A stretch of DNA of 64,000 nucleotides from Ashinkailepas kermadecensis (GCA_034440615.1 JAOTOM010004747.1:124001-188000), one strand, 5' to 3'. Numbered from the stretch's first letter, positions 50,201-59,989 are shown. Numbers and translations: made by a program. The notes: a model not told the origin generated them from the sequence alone.

Positions 50201-53094
50201 TTGTTTTAATAAAAACAATTAGTCCGAATTCTTAATGGCATGGATTTATGGACCAGGGTCCTATTGCTAAGCAGAGCTTGTTGCGTGTACCCTGTCCCCA
50301 CCCTGTCCGTGAATTCCAGTTCGACGGCAAAATTTTAACGGAGAGTTTAACGTGTCGTCAGTGCACCGACGCTATCGCCCCGGTGACTCGTCGCCGGCCT
50401 TATCGGGCCAGTTGCCAACTGACCCTCCCAGCCTGGGGCTAAATGCGAGCACGTGAAGCGACTCGAGCTTGCCAGGTCAGGGGAGCCAGCGCTCTGACCA
50501 CCTGAGCTACTGAGGCGGCATATGGATAATATATGGACAATCGTGTCTTATAAAGACTGAATCAGCTAGGCAGGCAGGTAGGTAGGTAGGATCTTTGGCT
50601 TTCTTGATTTTAACTTGAACTTGGGCAACACCTTTAAAGGTTCCGTGCTTAAGAAAGAGGATTTTCGTGAAAACGTCAACATTGACAGGCCGGAAGTTCA
50701 AGATGTCCTGTTGTGAGACTCGCCATCCCAGAAGTATCGCTGTAGAAACTAGTGTGTCCATATCCGGAACTATTGGTAGGAAACATCACGAAACGGGAAA
50801 ATTATTTGCATCTGAAGTGAGATATTTAGCTTTTTGTTGACATCTTCCGGAGGTATATGTCAGTGCGGTCAGGAGATGAATATCTGATAATAAACACGGC
50901 TGGCATGAATAATCATAGATTGCCGCTTATATGTTGTCAGGCGATGCTGGGCTGTACGCTGACCTATAATTATCTTATGCAGTTGCATACAATATGTATC
51001 ATGTACCGTCCGACGTTTCAGTTGCATCTTTAATAGCAAAAGTGTAAGATGTTTATTTACATCTGACGCACGGTTGAAAATGAATTTGGACACACTGGTA
51101 TGAATATCGCTCGACGTGATACGAGTTGCCAGCTAGATTTGTTAGCACACCGAACCGGCAATTCAAGTGAAGTGAGTATATATATATATATATGTATAAG
51201 TGTCTTGTATTTGTTTACGATGTGGATTGCGAACAATGAACGGTGTTACGTATGCAATTCGTAATTTGCATTTGCCCCTGATATTTGTCCTGTTTCGTGT
51301 CCTGTGAAGCTTTACCACTCTTTGCTATTCCCGTTAGTTGCTTCGTGCCGAAGCCTGATTGGTAGGCTGTATCGTATCGTTAACCTGTCCGTGATTGGCC
51401 CATGCTGCCGTTCCTCTGCCCGTGATTGGCTGGTGTCGTCTTACCACAGCCCGTGATTGGATGGTTGTGCCGTTCCCCAGTCCGTGATTGGCTGGCGGTG
51501 TCGGCAGGTTTCTGTTGCTGTCGTGTGGCGCGTCGGTTCGCGAGCTGGGCGGAGAGCTGGATGTTGTGATGAGTCGCAACATGGATCGGACTGTCGCCCT
51601 ACTGTCTGTGGTAACTTACCTCATATTTATAATGCCAGCTACACAAAGCTGTGGAAAAAAAATAAACGGATCTCAAACGCCATTTTAAATACTGGCATGC
51701 AATAGCGTTTTATTTAGGTCGATGGTCCTGGCTCTTGCTCTGTTTGTGATTTATCCCAATAAAGCATGACGACGTATCCAGGGCTCTAATGGATCGGTTG
51801 TTAGCAATTGGAGGCGGGTTTTAGGAAAAATAAACATTTTTTATGGCGATTCGTTAAGCCTTGAATCAGTTAAACCATCAGACTGATGACATTTCAACCA
51901 TAATATTCCATCAGAAGCCATTCAATGAGCCTTTCGTTTGATGCAGCTTGCAAGCGTCACGACCTTTACAACAGTTATGTGTTAGTGTTTTAAAACTTTC
52001 AGACAATTATTTGGCGACTTCGACTGGTTATATCCATGAGTTTGGACGATGGTCAACTTGCTCATCGTAACTCGGATAGGGGTTGTCGCTGCTTTTCTGT
52101 GATACAAATAGAGAACTGGTTGATTATCGTGTGGTAACGCCAGTTGTTTGGTTCTGCAGACCCAACACCAGCTGCTTCACGAGCGCCCCCAGCCGCTAAA
52201 TGTCGACACCGTCCACCCCCTGGTCATCCAGGGCGCTGCGGGTACCGGCAAAACGCTCATCATGCTGAAGAAGATCGAGGTTCTCTTCAACATGGTGAGT
52301 CAGTATTGACGTGCTTTATGTGCAAACAAGTTTGCCAACAGTCGTGGTCACGTGCACCAATTATTTCAGACTTCAACATGTCAAGACTCAGTCCATACGC
52401 CGTGAAGCTCGCCGATGATTGAGAACTAGGGTTGGTTTCAAGTCGAGTCGTTGTTCGTGCAGCCGTGATTAAAGCCGCCGTGACGTTACAGACACGCACT
52501 GTGTTCAGTATGTGCCGATCCCAATATTGGTAGCTGTGGTATGATTAAATGTGGCAATAATTGGTGTTGTGTAGAACCATAAGTTCAATGTGGCACCAAC
52601 TGGTGCTGTGTATAATCATAAGTTCAATGTGACGCGATATAGTCCGTGAACTCACCGTGACACTAAGGTTGGTTGGTTATTGGTTTTACGACACGTCGAC
52701 CGTTGAGTCATGTAGCGTCGCCAATCTCTCACGCCGATTGGTCGCGGGCGAAGAGTAGCGACAGGTGAGACTCGAACCCACAACCTTTCGATTGTGAGAC
52801 GAGCATCTTACCCCTAGACCACTCGTCCCCGTGACACTAATGTGACGCAGTGTGGAGTCACGAGTCCAATGCCGGATCCAGATCCTGGATAAAGCTTGGC
52901 TTCCTATGCTAGAGCATGACCTATTTATTAGTATGTTTGGCCAAGCTGGAATTTGGACTTCGCCTCATGCTATGTTTCAACCGACGCTCATTGCATTCGG
53001 AAACTAGGATAAGTGAAGCAGTGTTAAGATAATGGTTTCTGGCTAGGTGTGAGATGTCGAAACTAGTAAAGCAGGATGTCGAAATCGCCATGGA

Positions 53095-53178
<84 letters not shown>

Positions 53179-56167
53179 AGTAAAGATATAAATATACAAT
53201 AATATAATATATAATAAATAAATAAATATAACAATGCTAAATATCAAAATAGTTCAATCCTGCAATCCCAGTTTTGAGACAAATGCGTACATATCACTGG
53301 TCCCGCTTTGCGTGTTTTGAGAGATACGTTTTGGTGACACCGATATCAACGATAACGATGCAAACACACATGCTATAAACTGACATTGTACAGCTTAGTA
53401 CAACATATATAATCATTCACCTAGAGTTGCGCTACAGGATGTTCGTTATCACTATCCCGGATCCGTTATGGTGCTCATAAGCATGCTACTTGTAAACGGG
53501 ATACAGTTTGAAATGAGGAATGAAGACTTCACAAACGCGTACCAGGTAGCACGATGTCGATACTCCTTTGGGAAGGATGTTGATTCAGCGTTCAGTAAGT
53601 GGTATATTCCACCGTATTTCGCTAATAATTTTACGCTGAAGTGAAGGTAATTGTCCAATTTCTTAGGCAGTTGTCCAATTGGTCGTTCGGCGAGTTCATT
53701 TTGGATATTTATCGGGAAAAATTGTCGAACCTGATGGCCAATCTTCAAACCATAGTCCAAGGCGGGATAATATTTTCCGGCCATATTACATCAACGGCGC
53801 ACCAAATACAAATCGATCAAGAGCGCCAAAGGCTACAAAGGCTACCGATGCTCAAAGATTGTGTATCACGGCTGATTGTGTGTCGGCGAGTCGCTAGACT
53901 GATAGTGTTACTGACGCCCGGAGGGGCTGTATATCGGCAGGTCGCCTGCCGAATAGTGTTGCTGACGCACGGACTGTATCGGCAGGTCGCCTGCCGAATA
54001 GTGTTGCTGACGCACGAACTGTATCGGCAGGCCACCTGCCTAATATTGTTGCTGACGCACGGACTGTATCGGCAGGTAACCTGCCTAATAGTGTTACTGA
54101 CGCACGGACTGTGTATCGGCAGATCACCTGACTAATAGTGTTGCTGACGCACGGACTGTGTATCCGCAGGTCGCCTGCCTAATAGTGTTACTGAGGCACG
54201 GACGGACTGTGTATCGGCAGGTAACCTGCCTAATAGTGTTACTGACGCACGGACTGTGTATCGGCAGGTCACCTGCCTAATAGTGTTACTGACGCACGGA
54301 CTGTGTATCGGCAGGTAACCTGCCTAATAGTGTTACTGACGCACGGACTGTGTATCGGCAGGTCACCTGACTAATAGTGTTGCTGACGCACGGACTATAT
54401 CGGCAGGTCACCTGCCTAATATTGTTGCTGACGCACGAACTGTGTATCGGCAGGTCGCCTGCCTAATAGTGTTACTGACGCACGGACTGTGTATCGGCAG
54501 GTCACCTGGCTAATAGTGTGACTGAGGCACTGACTGTGTATCGGCAGGTCACCTGCCTAATGGTATTGCTAACGCATTGACTGTGTATCGGCAGGTCACC
54601 TGACTAATAGTGTTGCTGACGCACGAACTGTGTATCGGCAGATCACCTGACTAATAGTGTTGCTGACGCACGGACTGTGTATCGGCAGATCACCTGACTA
54701 TAGTGTTACTGAGGCACGGACGGACTGTGTATCGGCAGGTAACCTGCCTAATAGTGTTGCTGACGCACGGACTGTGTATCGGCAGATCACCTGACTAATA
54801 GTGTGACTGAGGCACTGACTGTGTATCGGCAGGTCACCTGACTAATAGTGTGACTGAGGCACTGACTGTGTATCGGCAGGTCACCTGACTAATAGTGTGA
54901 CTGAGGCACTGACTGTGTATAGGCAGGTCGCCCGACTGGTAGTGTTGCTGACGCACGGACGGACTGATTGTATCGGCAGGTCACCCGATTGACAGTATGA
55001 CTGACGCACGGGCTGATTGTGTACGGACAGGGCCAGCTGGGCGTCAACAGCCAGGCGCTGTTCCTCTGCTACTGGCCGGGCATCCGTACCGAGGTGATAC
55101 AGCGGCTGCAGCGACTCGGCGTCGAGCACGTGGTGACGCAGCGCATCAGCATCAGCAACGACTGGTTCATCCGCTGGTGCCGCCAGCAGGCCGCCGGCTT
55201 CCGGCACGTGTTCTTCGACGAGCTGGAGAGCGTGCTCATCTCGCCGCTGTGCGCGCAAATCGTGGACGAGATCGCCGCGCTGTACGTGCGCGGGAACGCG
55301 GTCGGCCGGACCGACGGCGGCGCCGACGCGCGGCCGGAGCAGCAGCATGACCAGCAGCACCACCGGCAGCGACAGCCGCCGGCGGACGACGGCGAAGCCC
55401 ACTGCTGCAGCGCGTGCCACACGATCCGCGCCGGCCGACAGCGCCACCAGCCGGCGCCGGCCGCCGTCGGCCACTTCTGGGTGTCTGTGGACGAGAACCA
55501 GCGCACCATCCCGGCCGTGTTCCGCAGCGTGCACATCCCGCCAGTGCCGCACCTGCGACTCACCAGCGTCTACCGCAGCACGCGCAACGTGTTCAACCTG
55601 TTCCGCCGGCTGTGCGACTGTGCGGCCGACTTGAGCGTGGCGCACCAGGTGGACGGGCCGCCCGTGTTCTGGGTGAACCTGGCCGCCTTCGCCGACTGCA
55701 CGGCCGCCGTCGCGGCGCTGGTTGTCGACCTCACCGGCGCCAAGGGTTTCCTGCCCAACGACATATGCGTGATGCCCTTCTTCGACGACAACGGCGTGGA
55801 CGTGGACCTGCTGAACGACCAGTTGAGGGCGTGCTACCAGCCGGGCAGTCTGGTGCCGCAGGCGGTGCGGGGCGTGGAGGCGCTGCTCGAGCAGCGACAC
55901 CGCTCCCTGTTCTGCGTCACCTGGCTGCTGCGCATGAAGGGCCTCGAGTGTCCGGTGGTGGTGCTGGTGCTGCCCGCCGAGGACGTGGACGTGACGGACG
56001 TGCTCGACCAGAGGAAACTCTACACGATGATGTCGCGCTGCACGTGTCTGTTGCTGCTGGTGACCGAGGAGGCGGTGGTGTCTCAGCTGGACCCCTCAGG
56101 CTCGGTCAGACCATACTGCTTCAGTGATGGGACGGCTGTTACGCCATCCAAAGCCACATGCAGCTGA
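38292..56167 (+). CDS. NERD-like nuclease domain fused to SF1 (UvrD/Rep-like) helicase, 8 exons
   Basis: Proposed exons: 38292-38509, 42118-42226, 45028-45199, 45473-45631, 46009-46225, 51508-51610, 52160-52294, 55031-56167. All introns are GT-AG, all seven junctions keep phase, and the sum is 2,250 nt (749 residues). Residues about 110-180 look like a NERD domain: SEAER near its start, D158 in HDYVILV, and E175-V-K177 in LLAEVKS, the D..ExK triad of PD-(D/E)xK nucleases. Residues 351-358 are Walker A (GAAGTGKT, K357), 434-435 Walker B (VFFDELES), then VSVDENQ, a motif-IV-like LTSVYRSTRNVFNLF, motif V (LLRMKGLECPVVVLV, about 670-685) and motif VI (LYTMMSR, R707). NERD plus UvrD-type helicase is a known bacterial combination; the cellular role here is unknown. 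Nucleic-acid unwinding plus cleavage is inference. The start is the first ATG after an in-frame stop; Met18 or Met25 is possible. Confidence 0.8.
41564..41772. mobile_element. Possible small hAT-like element in intron 1
   Basis: The left end CAGGGGTGCGCCAGGAT and the complement of the right end, CAGAGGCGCAGCCAAGG, resemble each other and the CAGTGGCG-type termini elsewhere. Both sides share only TCAG (41560-41563 and 41773-41776), so an 8-bp duplication is not shown. Confidence 0.3.
41816..42045. repeat. Poly-C/CCCCCA tract followed by (AT)n
   Basis: Bases 41816-41900 are nearly pure C with regularly spaced A residues. Bases 41998-42035 are an imperfect AT repeat. Both are close to the 3' end of intron 1. 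Confidence 0.85.
42227..43609 (+). other. 5' half of intron 2 of the helicase gene
   Basis: The donor is CAG|GTAACT. No gene or element is recognised in this half; the other half is the minisatellite described separately. Confidence 0.45.
43610..45016. repeat. Minisatellite with 38-bp unit made of two 19-mers, abutting exon 3
   Basis: From about 43800 to 44700 the unit is 38 bases (AAGACCGTCCGCTGTATCT + GAGGATGCCCCATGTGCTT). From about 44710 to 45010 it collapses to a 19-base unit (TCTGAGGATGTCCGGTGTG). The two halves of the 38-mer are diverged 19-mers, so this is a higher-order array. It runs to about 11 bases from the 3' splice site at 45027. A copy near 44700 even repeats the acceptor-like TGTCGACAGGC. 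Confidence 0.85.
45028..45631 (+). other. NERD-like nuclease exons (3 and 4) of the helicase gene
   Basis: Exon 3 (45028-45199) starts ASEAERIVFELLHSL, matching the E..v...L pattern that opens NERD domains, and ends HDYVILVRYG. Exon 4 (45473-45631) continues DKHFILLAEVKSTSDSQTD, then a Lys/Arg/Gln-rich helix REVLAQQL. The 273-base intron is phase 1. The acidic residue, the hydrophobic strand and E-x-K follow the order of the PD-(D/E)xK core, so catalytic activity is plausible. Confidence 0.7.
46009..46225 (+). other. Exon 5 of the helicase gene
   Basis: It reads EANMPGIILWPFLCGRSVDL, then ARWKTEDFHLFCDTLASSEL, WFVQRLSR and PWPDWNKLLH. It is entered from phase 1 (acceptor GCTTCAG) and leaves in phase 2 (CACAG|GTGTGG). 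The segment between the NERD domain and the P-loop has no fold I recognise. A Gypsy element (47.5-50.0 kb) and a SINE sit in the next intron. Confidence 0.65.
46226..47470 (+). other. Intron 5, proximal part: no recognised gene
   Basis: GC-rich short frames on both strands at 47000-47470 show no domains. Part of this may be the downstream end of the minus-strand Gypsy element, but no LTR, RNase H or integrase motif is visible. Confidence 0.35.
47471..50026 (-). pseudogene. Gypsy-like LTR retrotransposon (gag, protease, RT) in intron 5
   Basis: Minus-strand order: 50026-49427 Gag core (ALICSMGLEAELVLQ, LDRYFQPKQNLITERYQV); 49470-49063 nucleocapsid with two Cys/His knuckles (CPANSAICGRCSLNNHYAHVC); a 33-bp minisatellite at 48708-49075; protease-like VNFGINVDIITVDN at about 48600; KQELDRLQQAEIITPVKA at about 48200; and RT to 47471 (YGDLHVFGDESTHDTHLKTVL, GLKLNPARCSF). 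The expected YLDDILVFGD box reads LLYGDLHVFGD, so the catalytic Asp pair is altered. Several frame changes and stops occur. No LTRs, RNase H or integrase were found. It lies antisense inside an intron of the helicase gene. Confidence 0.8.
48708..49075. repeat. 33-bp minisatellite inside the Gypsy element
   Basis: About 11 copies of GCGGCGAAGGTAGCGGTGAG.., spaced exactly 33 bases (for example CGAAG at 48741, 48774 and 48807). Because 33 is eleven codons, frames stay open: KVAVRVAPLAA-type repeats on plus and SPLPSPLEEQ-type repeats on minus. On the element's own strand it lies between nucleocapsid and protease, so it may have expanded from Gag-Pol linker sequence. Confidence 0.85.
50236..50518 (-). 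mobile_element. tRNA-derived SINE, CpG-rich copy
   Basis: Minus strand: the head CAGTAGCTCAGGTGGTCAGAGC fits the A-box, CTCGAGTC lies in the B-box position, then GGGAGGGTCAGTTGG, GACACGTTAAACTC and AACTGGAATTCACGGAC, ending CCATAAATCC. It is the counterpart of 32316-32620 and keeps most of the CpGs that have decayed there. It sits in intron 5 of the helicase gene. No clear target duplication was found. Confidence 0.8.
50519..51388 (+). other. Intron 5, distal part: no recognised gene
   Basis: Short (GTAG)n-like repeat at 50567-50592 and an AT run at 51176-51196. The minus frame at 50507-50761 shows no domain I recognise. Confidence 0.4.
51389..51507. repeat. 31-bp tandem repeat abutting exon 6
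   Basis: Four units beginning CCCGTGATTGG (near 51389, 51419, 51450 and 51481). The last three end in acceptor-like sequence: TTACCACAG, TTCCCCAG and GTCGGCAG, the last being the proposed 3' splice site of exon 6. An earlier partial unit (CCTGATTGGTAGG) begins near 51353. Confidence 0.75.
51508..51610 (+). other. Exon 6 of the helicase gene
   Basis: 103 bases encode FLLLSCGASVRELGGELDVV, then MSRNMDRTVALLSV. The acceptor is GTGTCGGCAG|GTTTCT and the donor CTGTG|GTAACT. It is the only piece I found that joins exon 5 (phase 2) to exon 7 (phase 0) without a shift, which is the main support for it. The R.VALLSVTQHQLL junction matches the position just before the Q-motif and P-loop in this helicase group. 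Confidence 0.6.
52160..52294 (+). other. P-loop exon (7) of the helicase gene
   Basis: 45 codons: TQHQLLHER, then HPLVIQGAAGTGKTLIMLKK. TQHQLL corresponds to the Q-motif position and GAAGTGKT is a canonical Walker A (consensus GxxxxGK[ST]). The exon is phase 0 at both ends (acceptor TTCTGCAG, donor ATG|GTGAGT). It is preceded and followed by long repeat-bearing introns. Confidence 0.85.
52295..52656 (+). other. Intron 7, first part
   Basis: Donor ATG|GTGAGT. A motif of about 45 bases (AATTGGTGTTGTGTAGAACCATAAGTTCAATGTGGC-like; landmarks ATAAGTTCAATGTG) is repeated in tandem around 52550-52630. No gene. Confidence 0.45.
52667..52830 (-). mobile_element. tRNA-derived SINE with perfect 10-bp TSD
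   Basis: Minus strand: the head GGGGACGAGTGGTCTAGGGG contains the A-box TGGTCTAGGGG. The B-box GGTTCGAGTC follows about 45 bases later. A unique body leads to the tail TCGTAAAACCAATAACCAACC. GTGACACTAA flanks both ends (52657-52666 and 52831-52840). The anticodon stem does not fold properly, so this is a SINE, not a tRNA gene. It belongs to a different family from the SINEs at 32.3 and 50.2 kb. Confidence 0.85.
53099..53174. repeat. (AT)n microsatellite
   Basis: About 75 bases of AT repeat in intron 7 of the helicase gene. Confidence 0.95.
53890..55018. repeat. 47-bp minisatellite abutting the last helicase exon
   Basis: More than 20 imperfect units of ACTGTGTATCGGCAGGT.ACCTG, CCTAATAGTGTTACTGACGC (47 bases between successive CTGTGTATCGG motifs, for example 54301 and 54348). 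The last diverged unit reads CTGATTGTGTACGGACAG and is itself the intron end before exon 8 (55031). Each unit therefore carries a TATCGGCAG sequence matching the real 3' splice site. Confidence 0.9.
55031..56167 (+). other. Terminal helicase exon (8): motifs II-VI
   Basis: 378 codons and a stop in one exon, opening GQLGVNSQALFLCYWPGIRT. Walker B VFFDELES is at 434-435, followed by a His/Gln-rich low-complexity insert (QQHDQQHHRQRQPP), a CCSACH cluster, VSVDENQRT, SVYRSTRN, FCVTWLLRMKGLECPVVV and LYTMMSRCTCLLLLV. Only about 75 residues separate Walker A from Walker B, and the accessory 1B/2B insertions of classic UvrD are absent, so this is a compact SF1 helicase. GC is high enough to keep two other frames open. 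Confidence 0.85.
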
Positions 56168-56335
56168 TGCCCCCCGCCCTTCCACTGGTGCCCGGACAAA
56201 AAGCCAAAGATAGAAGGTCAAGCGAAACAGGTCAGATATGAACCAGTCAGAGTGACAAATTCAAACGGACAAAGTCAGGACTAGAAGCTACGGGCGAAAA
56301 GCATACTTAAGGAAGTCTAAGGGAACGTCAGCAGA

Positions 56336-56341
56336 AATAAA
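56336..56341 (+). terminator. Candidate polyadenylation signal of the helicase gene
   Basis: AATAAA lies about 170 bases after the stop codon, a normal distance for a 3' untranslated region. No other canonical signal is closer. Confidence 0.4.
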
Positions 56342-56867
56342 TGTACTACATAACAGTAATAAGTCAAATGAGTCAGTGAAAAGCAAGGGGTGACTACTTT
56401 GGAGGGATGAGAATAGCTGGCCTTTGGAGGCACAGAACGAAAGTAAGGGTAGCAGTATGCTAAGTTGGGCCCTATCTACTTGTACTTATGTTCCTACCCT
56501 CTCCTTCTGGCGGGCTCTGCATGATCGCCTGAGGCGATCCATTTTAAGTCCAGATAACTTGCTGTTCCTACGTTCCACCAACACTCTACCCCCCCCAACC
56601 AATGCATTGCAACTTGACGGAAACGGTATGTGAAAGTGATCTTTGATAGATAGCACGCTGGAATTACCACCAACCACCAGAGGGGACATGTGTAACTCCA
56701 GTGTATCTTGTCGCTCATATAATTATGGTAATGTAACGATTATCAGCCCAAAAGGTAGGTATGTGGGCCAGCCACTCATTACAAAACACTCAAAATTTGT
56801 AGCGCCAACTTTAGAGGCAGATGAGGTCACGCACATTCTATTTTAACCCAATAACCTGTGGGGGTGG

Positions 56868-57098
56868 GGGGGGGGGGGGATAACGTGGTCCAGTAATGCA
56901 TCTCCCAAGTGGCAATGCCTTGTCGCCGCGTCAGTATCTGTGGGGGGTGGGGGGGGGGATAACGTGGTCCAGTAATGCATCTCCCAAGTGGCAATGCCTT
57001 GTCGCCGCGTCAGTATCTGTGGGGGTGGGGGGGGGATAACGTGGTCCAGTAATGCATCTCCCAAGTGGCAATGCCTTGTCGCCGCGTCAGTATCTGTG
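56868..57098. repeat. Tandem repeat, about 78-bp unit, 3 copies
   Basis: Three nearly identical copies each hold GATAACGTGGTCCAGTAATG, CATCTCCCAAGTGGCAATGC and CGCCGCGTCAGTATCTG, separated by G-runs of different length. TAACGTGG starts at 56881, 56960 and 57037. The high identity suggests recent expansion. Confidence 0.85.
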
Positions 57099-57109
57099 AA
57101 GCCCATCTC

Positions 57110-58744
57110 CCACCCTCATCCCCAATCAACGAATACCTTAAGCGGACGTCCATGTTGGCGCAACGTATAATCTTTTCCTTTTCCCCCGAAAACAATCTGT
57201 GGAATAGGTCTTTAGTTTTCCCACGATCAACATCCCCTTGAAAAAAATATCCGTGATAACGTATGAGGATGTGAAACGTGCCTGGAGACGAACTTGGTCC
57301 GGCGCGATTTGGAAGCGGGGTGCCGGGCCAGTAACAGGAAATTTAGAGGAAGCTTCGCCAAGTGCAGACTTTAATGTGGCGCCAACTGAGTTTACCGCTT
57401 CAGTTAACGAGCTTGCATTGAGTTTACATTTGAAACCAGTGGTATAATTGCATTGGGTTTACACCACGTTTACGAAAAGATTCCAATTCATCAAAGGGTG
57501 AATCATATATTGGATCTAAGATGGCCTTAATTAGATCCCTGATGGATTGGTTATACATGTCGCACTATCTAGACACGTTGTAGCAACATTGCACATAGTC
57601 GCCAAAATTACCCTGTATTTACTGAGCTACTGGAAATGTAAGCTTCCTTCGCACATTAGGTTCGTGCGCAATTGTGGAACAATCGGAGAATAGCAAAAAT
57701 ACCCCCGACGGTTACGAGCCGCCGGAAAACTTCCTTTCAGCGTCAGACTCAAGACATTGCGCGGATGTTGGGACCGGGGCGACTCAAATTCGACTCGTCC
57801 ACTAACAGTTTTTTTAAAGACGATTTTAAGGTCGTGCTGTCGTTAATACGGAGAACGCCGTGTCCAATTTTTGCGTGTACTGAACAATGATAACATCAGT
57901 TAATAACTTGACTGACAACCCATCCGATTGTTAACACCAGTCTCAATATTGTTCAGTAACGTTATTAGGCTTTCCCGAGTGGGGAAGGTCATTGGAAATT
58001 TTGATCAGTGACGCAGAGTTGGTAAACTGTACTGTACTGTAACCGACTGAAACTGTACTCTTTCAATCTAGTGGAGCTTAGCTCCGTCAAGACCAACTTC
58101 CGACTTCCACATGCTATTAACTATGCATGCTATGGGAAACAAGTTGACATTAAATTGGATACGATGTAGCAAAGCCGATGGAGAGTTGAAGCTTACGTGC
58201 TGGCGTGGTGGTGTTTTGGGGCTTATTTACTCAATGAAACACCATGGCGTCTCTTCAATTTTGTGCCAAATTTCAACATCCCGTATATAAATTAAACCGA
58301 GTTGGCACAGGTTTGTACTATGATGTGCTGTTATGCGAGTTATCGGCCGTGATGCCGCGGTATCTCTGACGGCTTACTGAGGTGACCTGCCGCCAGTCAG
58401 CAGCTTCAGACACACTGTCGTTATCCATGTGGAGTTTCTATCACTTGACACTGATATTTAGGTTTTACCAATAAATATACATGTGCTTCGTTTGGATTCC
58501 AATTAAAATGACTTGCATCCCTCTTGCCCCGTTTACTTCCATAATTATAATGTTGCGTTAGGATTATGGTTCATTCAACTTATCCCGTCTCGCTTTTGTT
58601 TATTGACTTTTATCTTTACCGACTTGTCCTTCGACTTTACCAAGTTCATAAAGTTGACATTTTCCTTTCTTTTATTTGCTTTTTGTCCGGTAATCGCTCC
58701 GCTGCCTGGTCTGCTGTTGGCTTGGAGCAAGGGTCACATGTGCT
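57110..58744. other. Intergenic, no recognisable gene
   Basis: Only short frames on both strands, without motifs or splice support. Composition is AT-rich with ordinary CpG. Confidence 0.4.
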
Positions 58745-59218
58745 GTGGACTTGCCGGATGACGATCGCGACTCGCCGTGCACTGTTGAGTGTGATTATCA
58801 ATGTGATTCAGACACCCACGCTGCAGTGGGGTTGTGCGAGCCATGTATTTTTATGATGTGCCTGTTTTGGGGTATCAGCTCTTCTTCCTCAGCGTCTTCA
58901 GTGTTGCTGCTTGGTGACAGTTTGTTACACCGCGACGTGGGTCGGTGTTTTGAGAGCTGTTTGAGGCAGACCGAAAATTTATTTACACTGGCCATTCCGG
59001 TCTGCTGGAAACGAGCATCCTTGGATGCAGGAGTGCTGGAAACAAACGTTGGATTTTGCAGATGTGTGCCCCTGATAAACTTGTACCCCTACAGAAAAAA
59101 GTGTATCATGTTGCAACAAGCTCTGTTGATAACCACAAGCGGGGCTGTAGGTCGAGTGGATTTGTGCTCGAAAAGCAGAAAAAGGATTAACTTGAGCGAC
59201 CGGCCGGCCCTGGTTTGA
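58745..59218 (+). pseudogene. Unidentified 157-codon frame, possibly a retroelement ORF1 remnant
   Basis: A plus frame begins MDLPDDDRDSPCTVECDYQC and has several Cys residues (CTVECDYQC, GLCEPC). It then contains SSVLLLGDSLLHRDVGRC, reminiscent of the GDS block of the SGNH/esterase domain found in some non-LTR ORF1 proteins, where it follows a Cys-rich finger. No catalytic Asp/His block is visible and the frame ends soon after. It may be a decayed ORF1 or an unrelated gene; confidence is low. Confidence 0.3.
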
Positions 59219-59989
59219 GCTTTTCAGGGGTGTATGACTGTGCAGCGACGTACACTGGAAGCACCGAATAAGAAGGAACCTCGTGGTTTTATCATTGTGC
59301 TTTAATCTGCAATGTTATCGTCCTAATACTGTTACCCTACGCCATTTTATGTGCAGTGGTGGTTTTTTCGTTTTGACGATTTTATCTGGTGAGTTTTTGT
59401 GTCTATTTCTATTTGCAGTTCTTGCAGCGAGAAATAAGAGCGTTGCGCCTGATGTTTTGCTCCGAATATCTGTGGATCGGGATGTATGAGATTTATTATT
59501 GAACCTGTTTAAAGCGTACATTGTGCCATGTCACCCAACTTTGTTTCATTGCTTGAATTATTGGTTATTGTAGTTATTGGTTGGTAGATACGAAATGTCG
59601 CGAGGCGATCTACAAAGGAACATTTTAAATGACTTCCAAATCTAAAGAGATGCAGCTTACTAGGCCTCGCTCGTAAGCTGTTCAGCAAGGCATCGTTCGT
59701 TTTGCTGCCATGGAAGGTTTTTGGGTCAAAACCTAGATTACTGTGAAACATAATAATAGAAACCGTGTACGTGATCCGTTCAAATATTGCTGACTGCTTG
59801 AAATCCCGAGTCCCCCGTGAACATTTCGTGTAAGATATTGAATGTGATGTATGCTTAAACAGACTGCGGTGTCATAGATGAACAGAGTTTCTCTGGTCTC
59901 GCGTCCGATTCGGACGGCCTTTATCGACATTTTCCTGATATACAATGGATGAAATGGAATAAATCAATGGCATACCGAAGGGGGACAAA

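Noticed and set aside
52667..52830. Functional tRNA gene on the minus strand
   Set aside because: A- and B-boxes and a T-stem are present but the anticodon stem does not pair. The target duplication and tail show a SINE.
53890..55018. CRISPR-like regular repeat
   Set aside because: Units are contiguous 47-mers without unique spacers, in a eukaryotic intron; this is a minisatellite.
54881..55900. 339-codon open frame on the minus strand
   Set aside because: It is antisense to the helicase exon and runs into the minisatellite. High GC3 in the real exon removes stops from the other strand, and its sequence has no domain motifs.
55414..56127. 237-codon Gly/Arg/Pro-rich plus frame
   Set aside because: Third-frame shadow of the helicase exon caused by GC-rich codon use.
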